64,000 bases of DNA from Siphonodentalium dalli (Eukaryota; Mollusca; Scaphopoda; Gadilida; Siphonodentaliidae): NCBI GenBank assembly GCA_032622095.1, contig CP136069.1, positions 4,016,976 through 4,080,975 on the forward strand, written 5' to 3'. The translations under genes were made by a program, and so were the position numbers. Under the pieces are notes generated by a model. That model saw only the letters and a list, made by a program, of their open reading frames with translations. It had not been told where the DNA came from and did no database searches. Position 1 is the stretch's first letter; every line of letters begins with the position of its first letter. Of the stretch, positions 10,268 through 22,084 are shown piece by piece.

Positions 10268-13200
10268 TATGAAAGTGTCAATGACAATGTAGCTCAACTT
10301 AGGTAGGGGAATAATTTAATGGTTGACAGTAAATGGAGGAATTAGGAAAGGAGCTAATTGAAATATCTAAGTAAGACAAAATGTAAATGTGAAGAGAGAC
10401 CAATACCCCCAAAATGACTCATTCCCATCTACATGTCAATATCAACATTCATGACAAGTTTCATAATGATCGGATCAGGGATGTGGTCTGTAGGGTGTGC
10501 CAAAGGATTTAGTGATGCAAAGAGTAAATTCTAAAATGGCCACAGGCGGCCATGTTTTTTTGCTGAATGACCCCAAAATGACTCGTTCCCATCTACATGT
10601 CAATGTCAACATCCATGACAAATTTCATAAAGATCAAACAAACAGATCAGTCTATAACCCATGCTAATGGATTTTGTAGAAATATTTAGTCATACAAAAT
10701 GGCCATTGGTGACCATATATTTTTGCTGAATGACCCCAAAATGACTCGTTCCCATCAAGAGGTCACCCCGATGATCCATATGAAGTTTGGTGATGATCAG
10801 ATGAGGGATGTGGTATGTAGGGTGTGTCAAAGTATTTAGTGATGCAAAGAGTAAAATCAAATGAAAGTGTCAATGACACTGTAGCTCAACATGGAAAGGG
10901 AATAATTTAATATATTACAGTCAATGGAGCGATTAGGAATGTGGAAAGTTGAATGTCTAATACTAGTTTATAGACATGAAGAGAAAAGTAAAATCCAAGA
11001 TGGCTGCTGGCGGCCATGTTTTCAGCCGAATGACCCCAAAATGAGTCGTTCCCATCTACATGTCATCGTTAACATCAATGACAAATTTTATGACGATCAG
11101 ACTAAATGTACGACCTGTGGCCCGTGCTAATGGATTAAATTTTGAAATCCAAGATGGCCACTGGCGGCCATGTTTTTTGTCCGAATGACCCCGAAATCAG
11201 ACTAAAGGTACGACCTGTAGCCCGTGGTAAAGGATTTAGTCATACAAAGAGTAAAATCCAAGTTGGCTGCTGGCGGCCATGTTTTTTGACCAAATGACCC
11301 CAAAATGACTCGTTCCCATCTACATGTCATTATTAACATTCATGACAAATTTTATGATGATCAGACTAAAGGTACAACCTGTAGCCCGTGCTAAAGGATT
11401 TAGTCATACAAAGAGTAAAATCCAAGATGGCTGCTGGCGACCATGTTTTTTGGCCGATTGACCCCAAAATTACTCGTTCCCATCTACATGTCATTGTTAA
11501 GAACCATGACAAATTTTATGATGATCAGACTAAAGGTACGACCTGTAGCCCGTGCTAAAGAATTTAGTCATACAAAGAGTAAAATCCAAGATGGCTGCTG
11601 GCGGCCATGTTTTTGGCCAAATGACACCCAAAATTACTCGTTCCCATCTACATGTCAATATTAACATCCATGACAAATTTCATGATGATCAGACGAACAG
11701 TACGACCTGTGGCCCGTGCTAATGGATTAAATTTTGAAATCCAAGATGGCTGCTAGCGGCCATGTTTTTTGTCCAAATGACTCGTTCCCATTTACATTCC
11801 AATTTCAACAGCCATGAAATTTTTTATGATGATCAGACTAAAGGTACGACCTGTAGCCCGTGCTAAAGGATTTAGTCATACAAAGAGTAAAATCCAAGAT
11901 GGCTGCTGGCGGCCATGTTTTTTGGCCGAATGACCCCAAAATGACTCGTTCCCATCTACATGTCATTATTAACATTCATGACAAATTTTATGATGATCAG
12001 ACAAACAGTACGACCTGTGGCCCGTGCTAATGGATTAAATTTTGAAATCCAAGATGGCCGTTGGCAGCCATGTTTTTTGTCCGAATGACCCCAAAATGAC
12101 TCGTTCCCATCTACATTCCAATATCAACAGCCATGACAAATATTATGATGATCAGACTAAAGGTACGACCTGTAGCCCGTGCTAAAGGATTTAATCATAC
12201 AAAGAGTAAAATCCAAGATGGCTGCTGGCGGCCATGTTTTTTGGCCGAATGACCCCAAAATGACTCGTTCCCATCTACATGTGATTATTAACATTATTGA
12301 CAAATTTTATGATGATCAGACTAAAAGTAGGACTTGTAGCCCGTGCTAAAGGATTTAGTCATGCAAAGAGTAAAATCCAAGACGGCTGCTGGCGGCCATG
12401 TTTTTTGGCCGAATGACCCCAAAATGACTCGTTCCCATCTACATGTCATTGTTAACATCCATGACAAATTTTATGATGATCAGACTAAAGGTACGACCTG
12501 TAGCCCGTGCTAAAGGATTTAGTCATACAAAGAGTAAAATCCAAGATGGCTGCTGGCGGCCATGTTTTTGAGCCGAATGACCCCAAAATGACTCGTTCCC
12601 ATCTACATGTCATTATTAACATCCATGAAAAAATTTATGATGATCCGACTAAAGGGACGACCTGTAGGCCGTGCCAAAGAATTTAGTCATGTAAAGAGTA
12701 AAATCTAAGATGGCTGCCGGTGGCTATGTTTTTAAGCCGAACAACCCCAAAATTACTCGTTCCCATCTACATGTCAATATTAACATCCATGACAAATTTC
12801 ATGATGATCAGACAAACAGTACGACCTGTGGCCCATGCTAATGGATTAAATTTTGAAATCCATGATGGCCGCTGGCGGCCATGTTTTTTGTCCGAATGAC
12901 CCCAAAATAACTCGTTCCCATCTACATGTCAATATTAACATCCATGACAAATTTCATGATGATCAGACAAACCGTGCAACCTGTGGCCCGTGCTAATGGA
13001 TTGAATTTTGAAAACAAAGATGGCCACTGGTGGCCATGTTTTTTGTCCGAATGACCCCAAAATGACTCGTTCCCATCTACATTCCAATTTCAACAGCCAT
13101 GACAAATTTCATGATTATCAGACTAAAGGTACGACCTGTAGCCCGTGCTAAAGGATTTAGTCATACAAAGAGTAAAATCCAAGATGGCTGCTGGCGGCCA

Positions 13201-13724
13201 TGTTTTTTGCCCGAATAACCCAAAAATGACTCATTCCCATCTACATGTCATTGTTAACATCCATGACAAATTTTATGATGAACTGACTAAAGGTACGACC
13301 TGTAGCCCGTGCTAGAGGATTTAGTCATGCAAAGAGTAAAATCGAAGATGGCTGCTGGCGGCCATGTTTTTTGGCCGAATGACCCCAAAATTACTCGTTC
13401 CCATCTACATGTCAATATTAACATCCATGACAAATTTCATGACGATCAGACGAACAGTACGGCCTGTAGCCCGTGCTAATGGATTGAATTTTGAAATCTA
13501 AGATGGCCGCTGGCAGCCATGTTTTTTTTCCGAATGACCCCAAAATGAATCATTCCGGTACAAATGTTGATGTCAACAGCTATGACAAATTTCATAATGA
13601 TCCGATCAAAGGTACGACCTGTAGCCTCTATTGTTGACGCCTTACGTACACACGCACACACGGACGACGGACGACAAAGCCATGGCAATAGCTCAAACTT
13701 TACAAAGTAAAGTTGAGCTAATAA
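10268..13724. mobile_element. Element(s) with about 160-bp core tandem repeats, ended by TTGAGCTAA
   Basis: Two near-identical start regions (10268 and 10858: 'gtcaatgacaatgtagctca' or a close variant) lead into about 18 tandem units of the 160-bp repeat. The block ends with 'ggacgacggacgacaaagcc', then a hairpin (AGCTCAAACTTTACAAAG / complement) and GAGCTAA. The opening TAGCTCAAC and closing GTTGAGCTA are inverted. This organisation, core tandem repeats inside a non-autonomous element with a 3' hairpin and CTAA, resembles the Helitron-like satellite elements described in bivalves. The assignment is inference. Confidence 0.6.
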
Positions 13725-16556
13725 GGCTGCCAGTGGCCATATTTTTTGGCCAAATGCCCCCAAAATAACTCGTTCCCATCTAGAGGTCACCCCGATGATC
13801 CATCTGAAGTTTGGTGATGATCGGATCAGGGATGTGGTCTGTAGGATGTGTCAAAGGCAGGGTTCATACACCTAGCTGAGAGTAAAATTCCATAACTTTT
13901 CCATACTTTTTCAAGACTTTCGGACAAATTTTCCAAAAATTCCATAACTTTTCCATACCTCCTACCTAGCTAAATAATGAGGAAGATATATAAATTTCCA
14001 GGTTGTTTAAACAGAGCACACATATACGTTAGTTAAAATGAGCCCTTTATCTGCAAAGATGCATTTAACTAATTAAGCTGATATGAACAATAAATCATAA
14101 ATGGTTTGCATCTGCAACAATTATCGGCCTTGACACCCTGAGTCTATGATTTCTAAAATCATTGGGAAAAAAATTACGATTTTCCGGTTATGGATCACGA
14201 TTTATTTCGAACAAGGCAATACAACGATTAAAACTATATTTTCACACTATAAAATGGTGCTCTCGGATAATTTTGTCGCCAAATATATTCAGTAACATCA
14301 GGTAACATTGGTTAATTTAGAGAGAGTACGCATTGATAGAATTGTTTTAGGTCCGTTCGATTCGCGTTCTGTTATTGCGTATATAAATGAGTTCCGGTAA
14401 GGGAGACAATTTGTGTTTCGGCATACCGTAAAACGTGTAGTTCCAACTATAACTACGGAGATGGTATCGTAAGCTTATACGATAAGAACGGAAAGTAACA
14501 GCGTTAATTTACCTAAGAACACGGCCTTGGGATATTCCATGACTTTTCAAGACCTTGAATCTCAGGGTAGCTTATTTTCAAGACTTTTCCCATAGTAGGG
14601 TGAAAAAAGGTCCCATTTTCCAGACTTTTCAAGGGTATTGAATCGAAATTTTCGAATTCCATAACTTTTCCAGGATTCCAGACCCGCATACGAACCCTGA
14701 AAGGATTTAGTGATGCAAAGAGTAAAATCCAAGATGGCCACCAGACGCCATGTTTTTTGGCCGAATGATCCTAAAATGACTCGTTCCCATCTACATGTAA
14801 ATGTCAACATTCATGACAAATTTAATGATGATCACACAAACAGTACGGCTTGTAGCCCGCGCCAATGGATTTAATTTTGAAATCCAAGATGGCCACCAGG
14901 CACCAGACGCCATGTTTTTTGGCCGAATGACCCCAAAATGACTCGTTCCCATCTACATGTCAATGTCAACATTCATGACAAATTTCTTAAAGATCATACA
15001 AAAGATACGACCTGTAGCCCGCGCCAAAGTATTCAGTGATGCAAAGAGTAAAATCCAAGATGGCTGATGGCGGCCATGTTTTTTGGCCAAAGGACCCCAA
15101 AATGACTCGTTCCCATCTAGAGGTCGCTCCGATGATCCATATGAAGTTTGGTGATGATCGGATCAGAGATGTGGTCTGTAGGATGTGTCAAAGGATTTAG
15201 TGATGCAAAGAGTAAAATCCAAGATGGCCACCAGCGGCCATGTTTTTTGGCCGAATGATCCTAAAATGACTCGTTCCCATCTACATGTAAATGTCAACAT
15301 TCATGACAAATTTAATGATGATCACACAAACAGTACGGCTTGTAGCCCGCGCCAATGGATTTAATTTTGAAATCCAAGATGGCCACCAGGCACCAGACGC
15401 CATGTTTTTAGGCCGAATGACCCCAAAATGACTCGTTCCCATCTACATGTCAATGTCAACAATCATGACAAATTTCTTAAAGATCATACAAAAGATACGA
15501 CCTGTAGCCCGCGCCAAAGTATTCAGTGAGGCAAAGAGTAAAATCCAAGATGGCTGATGGCGGCCATGTTTTTTGGCCAAAGGACCCCAAAATGACTCGT
15601 TCCCATCTAGAGGTCGCTCCGATGATCCATATGAAGTTTGGTGATGATCGGATCAGAGATGTGGTCTGTAGGATGTGTCAAAGGATTTAGTGATGCAAAG
15701 AGTAAAATCCAAGATGGCCACCAGCGGCCATGTTTTTTGGCCGAATGATCCTAAAATGACTCGTTCCCATCTACATGTAAATGTCAACATTCATGACAAA
15801 TTTAAAGATGATCACACAAACAGTACGGCTTGTAGCCCGCGCCAATGGATTTAATTTTAAAATCAAAGATGGCCACCAGGCACCAGACGCCATGTTTTTT
15901 GGCCGAATGACCCCAAAATGACTCGTTCCCATCTACATGTCAATGTCAACATTCATGACAAATTTCTTAAAGATCATACAAAAGATACGACCTGTAGCCC
16001 GCGCCAAAGTATTCAGTGATGCAAAGAGTAAAATCCAAGATGGCGGCCATGTTTTTTGGCCAAAGGACCCCAAAATGACTCGTTCCCATCTAGAGGTCGC
16101 TCCGATGATCCATATGAAGTTTGGTGATGATCGGATCAGAGATGTGGTCTGTAGGATGTGTCAAAGGATTTAGTGATGCAAAGAGTAAAATCCAAGATGG
16201 CCACCAGCGGCCATGTGTTTTTTGGCCGAATGATCCTAAATTTACTCTTTCCCATCTACATGTAAATGTCAACATTCATGACAAATTTTATGATGATCAC
16301 ACAAACAGTACGGCCTGTAGTCCGCGCCAATGGATTTAATTTTGAAATCCAAGATGGCCACCAGCGGCCATGTTTTTTGGCCGAATGACCCCAAAATGAC
16401 TCGTTCCCATCTACATGTCAATGTCAACATTCATGACAATTTTCATAAAGATCAGACCAAAGATACGACCTGTAGCCCGCGCCAAAGGAAATTGTTGACG
16501 GACGACAGATGCCAAGCCATGGCAATAGCTCAAACTTACAAAGTAAGTTGAGCTAA
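13725..16556. mobile_element. Second tandem-repeat element, interrupted by a transposon
   Basis: Further 160-bp-type units, here organised as a higher-order repeat of about 490 bp (starts near 14700, 15190 and 15670). The block ends with 'gacggacgacagatgccaag' and the same hairpin plus GAGCTAA. The higher-order copies differ by only a few bases, so this expansion is recent. It is interrupted by the insertion at 13858-14699. Confidence 0.65.
13858..14699. mobile_element. CAGGGTTC-ended transposon (842 bp), TSD AAAGG
   Basis: Ends CAGGGTTCATACAC and ..CATACGAACCCTG, flanked by a perfect 5-bp AAAGG duplication (13853-13857 and 14700-14704). Removing the element and one AAAGG restores 'gtgtcaaaggatttagtgat', which is present intact in neighbouring repeat units (for example near 15187), so the window holds filled and empty sites. 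Subterminal 'ttccataacttttcca' repeats resemble those of 640-1554. No transposase remains. Confidence 0.9.
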
Positions 16557-16955
16557 CAAGGTGATTTACATTGTCCAGTTTGATCAAAATCGACTGATTA
16601 ATGGGTCATTGTAATGTAATTTGATGGTTAAGGCAGGTTAAGGCATGAGAAAAAGTTTACATAAAAGATATCCAAAAAAAATAAAAAATTGTGGAGAATA
16701 AAAATAGGGTCGGGAGGCGATGTAAATAGGGTCGGAAGGGGATGTAAATCAAGCATTTATTTTAATATTGGCCTAACTATATCACATAATGGACCTCCTA
16801 TATGAAAATATTTATATTCAGTCAGATCAATGTGTCACATTGTTACCTCTGTAACAAAAGTTATCACATAATGGTCCTCCTATGGGGGATAGCGTCACTA
16901 AATTCACCCTCTGGGAACCTCATTCTGCAAATGACAGGCACCTTATTCTCATGTT
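16557..16955. repeat. Stray minisatellite copy and foldback half-copy
   Basis: A low-complexity stretch is followed by one and a half units of the 9.4-10.2 kb minisatellite (16788-16880) and half of the 'caccctctggg' foldback module (about 16895-16945). No gene. Confidence 0.5.
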
Positions 16956-17283
16956 GGACGGGAGAACCCACCAAATTATCAGCCAGGAATCACTTGTTTT
17001 CAAACAGAAACATCCGGCACATATTTAGTTCATAATGATAAGTAAATTATCTAATTTGTCATGAAATTATTGCTCTGCCTGATAGTGACGTCCAAATTTT
17101 AATTTCTCCCATGAATGCATGTGCAAGCCTGCAAATAGCGTGTCTGAACCCATAGAGAGCCCCACATAGACTGGAGCAGACGACACTCTGTAGTGCATGC
17201 TTCCATCTGTGTGAGGCTCCCTGTGGGTTAAACATTAAAGTTTATTAGTGAGGTTTGAGATGGATGTCTTATAGATTACTGAC

Positions 17284-17711
17284 CAAGCCTGCAAATAGCG
17301 TGTCTGTCATTTGCAAAATGAGGTCCCCAGAGGGTGAATTGGTGACGCTATCCCCCATAGTGGGCTAGCGTCACAAAATTCACCTTCTGGGGACATCATT
17401 CTGCTAAGGCCCTCAACTGCTATGGCAGACCTAGGATCAGATTGAAGTTCCCCAGTTGAAGTTGGTGATGTTCACCCATTTGGCACCTCAATTATGAATT
17501 TTAACTTCTGTAAATTACGGGATATAGAAACTTCCTAGAAGGGAAATGTAACTAAAAACAATGTTAATGTGATACTATAGTTACTTCCCAGAAGATGAGG
17601 CCATGCAGAATGAGGTCCCCAGAGGGTGAATTTAGTGATGCTAGCCCGCTATGCGGGATAGCGTCACTAAATTCACCCTCTGGGGACCTCATTCTGCAAA
17701 TGACAGGCTTG
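17284..17711. mobile_element. Composite foldback element (428 bp)
   Basis: Starts CAAGCCTGCAAATAG and ends GACAGGCTTG. It holds two copies of the palindromic 'aggtccccagagggtgaatt' module joined by about 200 bp that includes 'gttccccagttgaagttggt'. Same architecture as 7866-8585 and the interrupted copy at 18900-21195. Confidence 0.75.
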
Positions 17712-17774
17712 TGGCGAGTCTTGATCAGTGATTTGTCAAAGTGAAAGGGATTTAAGCGAAATGAAACTAATTAA

Positions 17775-17929
17775 CCCTTTCAGTGCCAAGTCCGATTTTT
17801 GTATCAACCAATATTTCTTTGATCTAAGAGCTCTTTCCATCAATGTATCACATTATTATAATCAATAAATTTGAAAAATAATCAAGGAAATATGGGTTGA
17901 TACAAAAATCGGACTTGGCACTGAAAGGG
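17775..17929. mobile_element. TTAA MITE, CCCTTTCAGTGCCA type (155 bp)
   Basis: Long inverted repeats CCCTTTCAGTGCCAAGTCCG / complement with 'tttttgtatcaacc', flanked by TTAA at 17771-17774 and 17930-17933. Non-coding. Shares its ends with 24810-25259 and 41005-41278. Confidence 0.85.
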
Positions 17930-18099
17930 TTAAAGAAATATCATAAAACATTGGACCATGGTTTGCCCTATTGGATTTGTGAGCAGGACGCCCGGTACTA
18001 TTTTCGGAATTGGCACAACACTGTTAATACAAGAGATGGACTGTCGTCCGGTGCATACCGCCTAGTGTGGGCATATCTATAACCTATGACCAGTTGATA

Positions 18100-18540
18100 T
18101 ACTCAGACAGATGGACCCAAAAATCAGCATTTTCATACAAACAAAAATGAATAACTATAGAACGAAAAACCAAAACAAAATGTTAGAACACGCCATTAAA
18201 TGTCCTCAAAGTGGTGAACATCCATATCATATTTCATTGATATCCAAGATTACTGTTCAAGTTATGGCCTGAACAGACATAGGACGGACCAAAAAGCCAA
18301 CATTTCCAGATAAACAAATATGAATTTATAACTCTAGAATGGAAAACCCAAACAAAACGATTAAATCCTCTATTGAATGTCCCCATAGTAGTGAACATCC
18401 ATACAAAATTTCATTGAGATCTCAGCACAACTGTTGGAAGTTATGACAGACGGACCAAAAAGCCAACATTTCCAAATAAACAAGGATGAATAACTCTAGA
18501 ATGGAAAATCCGAACAAAACGATGGAATTGTATTCCCGCT
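18100..18540. repeat. Tandem dispersed repeat, about 180 bp units
   Basis: Two to three degraded copies of a unit with 'agccaacatttccaaataaa', 'gaataactctagaatggaaa' and 'cagacggaccaaaa'. No coding potential. Confidence 0.5.
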
Positions 18541-18899
18541 TTAAAAAAAAATTATATGTTTATTACCTGTGATTCTTGCACCTATAGATAATCTTGCGCT
18601 TGTTGTGTGGCCAATTGAAATTTCAATAATGTACATATGTGCGCTGAAAATTTGTATAGGAACACTCATTTGGTTTTGATTACACGCAACAACTCGATAA
18701 GGTTAATTTTAGCAGCTTGCCTTGTCCCGACTCCAGTCTATTCATCATGTAATAATAAGCGAAAATGAGGAACTGATATATCAAAATGGGAAATTTCCAA
18801 TCTTTTCACAGATATAAGACAAATTTATACAGCTTTGACTTTCATTATCCATAAAATAATTTATTTCCGACCATACATTCTGTGACAAAATGACTGGCA

Positions 18900-21195
18900 C
18901 AAGCCTGCAAATAGCGTGTCTGTCATTTGCAGAATGAGGTCCCCAGAGGGTGAATTTAGTGATGCTATCCCGCACAGCGGGCTAGCATCACCAAATTCAC
19001 CCTCTGGGAACCTCATTATGCTTAGGCCCTCAACTTCTATGGTAGATCTAGGATCAGATTGAAGTTCCCCAGTTAAAGTTGATGATGTTCACCCATTGGG
19101 CACCTCGATTATGCATTTTATCTTCTGCAAATTAGGGGGATATAGAAACTTCCCAGAAGGGAAAACGTAACTAAAAACGAGAGGCCGATCATGATCCCTT
19201 GGCGATAGTAAATTACTATGATCGGAATCATAAATGAGAATTTTGGTGTTGAATTATCGAGTATACTGTTATATACTATTATAGACAAATGCACATAACA
19301 CAAATTATTGGAATTTATGGGTCACTCGCATTTATATAAGAGAATGCATTGGTACAGGATATGTAATGATGCACCACCACAGCCTTGGGTTAAATGTGAA
19401 AGGTGACCTATAGATCAAGATAAGCCACCTCACTGCTGACCCATTAATATCAATTATATAGCAGAGCTGTCAACAAATCACAGGAATTGTTTATGTAGAG
19501 CGATATCTTCAGCTGTGCAAGGCAGCAAAGATGTTCAAGTATTGTTGAATCTTTATTTTAAATTAGATACCATAGCTTTCTCTATCAGATTATCTGCACA
19601 TTGGCATAAGAGACATCAGAAAATAATATAGCCTTATCAATAGCTAAGTAGTCTAAAGGCATGGGTTGGAATTGGTGAATTGGATTTAATGTCGCTCCAA
19701 ACAAAATTTACCAGTACATAACACAAGATTTTGGACCGATTTAAACAAATTTGGTGTGGTGACTCGGGGTACCCTTGGCAGAGTTATAATGGTGTTAGTT
19801 TTTCAAATTATGTTAATTTAAAAAAAAAAAATTGGTTTTAATTATTTAAAAAAAATATATTTTATTATATATTTTTTTTCATTTATTTATTTTTATTACA
19901 CACTTAGACGTGATTAATAAGGATTTATTGGTGAATTAAAAGTGATAATGTCACACCTGTGAATTACGTCACCGGTGAGAGCACGCGATTTTTGACAGTT
20001 CCGCTCTAAGCCGGAACTATTTTCACTTTCTGCGGCTCAAACATGGTTGAAGTTGAACAGAAACGAACTGCTAACGATGATGCAGAAGCAGTTAATAAAC
20101 TGGTAAAATGAAGAAGAATCTTACCTATTATCGACTCCGATGATTCGGACGATGTCATATTCCAGTTAAATGAACTATGAACAATTCCATGTGAACAATA
20201 AATTTATCCAGTTCCGAGCTGAATTTCCACGTGTTGCTCTTCGAGAGTTTGTTTACGTCGATGATTAAAATATCGTCACTTCGAAACTTAGCTTCCTACT
20301 TTTAGCACGATTTCCAAACATGTCCTGTATGAACCAACATTATTTACACACACCATCAGAATCTTCACAATATCCCGTTCCAAGTGCCATGCTTGTTCGG
20401 TCAGAATAAACACAATTTTGACAGAAAATTTCCGAAACTTTAAAAAATGAATCGCACCAAATTGAATCAAATTATGAGGTCAATCGGTATCGTTACGTCA
20501 CAATTATTTAAATTATGTGTCCATCCGCGTATACTGCACGTGCAACTGTACGTTGGGGTTCAAAATGGGAGAATCAGCTGATCTGGGCTTATTTTGTCAC
20601 ATCTTCTCTTTAGAATTAGCAACTTTTAGTGGTTGAAAGTGTGTAATAAACAGAATAATCAATTGGTTTCGATGATTACGTGACATAATTCACTCGGGTA
20701 GCCGGTCCTACCAGGCCCGGCTCCCCTCGTGAATTATGTCACGTAATCATCGAAACCAATTGATTACTCTCTATATATTTATAAATTGAGCAAGGAATTC
20801 AATCTAAATTTTTTTTTTTTAAGAGTGAATATTTTTTCGAAAAAGGGCCATAACTCAGACTAAAAGGCCATAAAAATAGTCGGATCAAACCCATATTCGA
20901 ACTCGATCTGTCTTTTGTGCTGAGTAATTCATATACAAAATTTGGTTCCGATCAAATAGAAAATATTTGAGTTATCGCACCATGCGTAACGTGTCTACGG
21001 ACAGACAGACAGACGCACGCACGACGAGTGGTCAATCAGGACAATGACACTATGTTTACCATACTATGCTATGGGTAAACATAACGATGTTAATTTGATA
21101 CTGTAGATACTTCCCAGAAGATGAGGCCTAAGCAGAATGAGGTCTCCAGAGGGGACCTCATTCTGCAAATGACAGACATGCTATTTACAGGCTTG
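18900..21195. mobile_element. Composite foldback element split by a 1.9-kb insertion
   Basis: The left part (18900-19180) and right part (21083-21195) together make the same kind of element as 17284-17711, from CAAGCCTGCAAATAG to ..TTTACAGGCTTG. The break lies where intact copies read 'aactaaaaacaatgttaat'. Confidence 0.75.
19181..21082. mobile_element. 1.9-kb insertion inside the foldback element, flanked by AACGA
   Basis: Flanked by AACGA on both sides (19176-19180 and 21083-21087). Its content is mixed. There is a region bounded by 'ttattacacactt' (about 19895) and 'aagtgtgtaataa' (about 20637). There is a long hairpin at 20651-20766 with 'caattggtttcgatgattac' and its complement around a GC-rich loop. 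A 'cggacagacagacag' repeat lies near 21000. It ends in a hairpin ATGTTTACC..GGTAAACAT. A plus-strand fragment from ATG 20043, stopped at 20111 and then open with an IIDSDDSDD stretch, may be a decayed transposon N-terminus. Confidence 0.55.
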
Positions 21196-21580
21196 CACTG
21201 GCACATTGCAAACTGGGCATTCATTCCTGCATCCTATACATTATACGAGTGATATCTCCACATATGCTGCTTGGGCTATTTCCGTGAAGAACGCCCCGTT
21301 ATTTGCAACCAGAATTTTTGCTGCTGTTTATACATTTCAAATAATAAATATCGTTACGTAATTACTTGCATCTATTATTTAGTTCGTGGTCACGAATTCT
21401 AATGAATTAATTACTAGAAAATGTATCTAGATCTTCCCAGGTGCAAGGAAATGAGGGTTACTGGACATTAAATTCGATCCCAATGTTTTTACCCTAGCGG
21501 AAACCCTGTAAGCACATGCCACATTATGTTTCGGCTCGTTACCTGCGATAGGGGTAGTTCAAAGAAAGTAATGACAGTCA
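21196..21580. other. Intron, no gene seen
   Basis: Unrepeated sequence just downstream (minus strand) of exon 9. No exon with fitting splice sites recognised. Confidence 0.4.
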
Positions 21581-21593
21581 AATAAAATAATAC

Positions 21594-21650
21594 CATTCTT
21601 CAGGTGAATATAATAAAATAATACCATTCTTCAGGACTCTTCAACTCAGA
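21594..21650 (-). repeat. Duplicated exon 9 donor (31 bp x 2)
   Basis: The minus-strand segment CCTGAAGAATG|GTATTATTT occurs twice, 31 bp apart, giving two identical potential donors (exon end 21625 or 21594). Reading on from the first meets an in-frame TGA at 21600-21602 before the second donor. Confidence 0.75.
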
Positions 21651-21917
21651 AGGTTGACACATATCGGTCTTCCGTCTTTTTTTGGAGCTTCGTTTCGTCG
21701 ATGATGGTGCCATATCTGAGGAAGGAACAATGAAATCATCCATTGCTGAAATGGTCTTCCTCGACGGAGCTGATTTAGGGGTCTTTGATTTACGACTAGC
21801 ATCATGGGAGGCGACACTAGGAGTCACATCGACATTTGGAGATGGTTTATATGTAGGTGTCCTTACATCTTCTATGATGAGATCAGCAGTCTTATTCACA
21901 AGTGAGTCATTGCTGTC
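21625..21917 (-). CDS. DLGAP5: DLGAP5/HURP-like protein, exon 9
   Basis: Acceptor 'tcttatattttag' before 21917. The exon is 293 nt, phase 0 to phase 2. It begins DSNDSLVNKTADLIIED, continues SRKSKTPKSAPSRKTI and 'STKRSSKKRRKTDMCQPSEL', and ends SPEE with TG of the next codon. It is basic, rich in S/T-P, R-K and K-x-S sites and predicted disordered. The donor AATG|GTATTA is weak but is supported by its tandem duplication and by phase agreement with exon 10. If it is not used, translation stops at 21600 after 'YYFIIFT' and this would be the last exon. Confidence 0.7.
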
Positions 21918-22084
21918 CTAAAATATAAGATATAACAATTAACGACCAATTGATCTAAGAAGAATTACTAGATCAAAGACATTATCCAGTCATTAAACAG
22001 AGATTGCTAGAATAGCTGGGAGACCCATCAGTGTAGTTTCATTGAAAAATAATAAACCGGTTAAACATAAATAAAATAAAGTCA

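Noticed and set aside
7314..16551. Short frames rich in 'ARAKxFSHAKSKIQDG' or 'LTFTCRWERVxLGSFGQK'
   Set aside because: They are translations of the 160-bp satellite unit on the two strands and decay randomly from copy to copy.
20043..20177. Plus-strand ATG frame with IIDSDDSDD as a gene
   Set aside because: Stops after 22 codons and continues only after a stop; at most a decayed transposon N-terminus within the 19181-21082 insertion.
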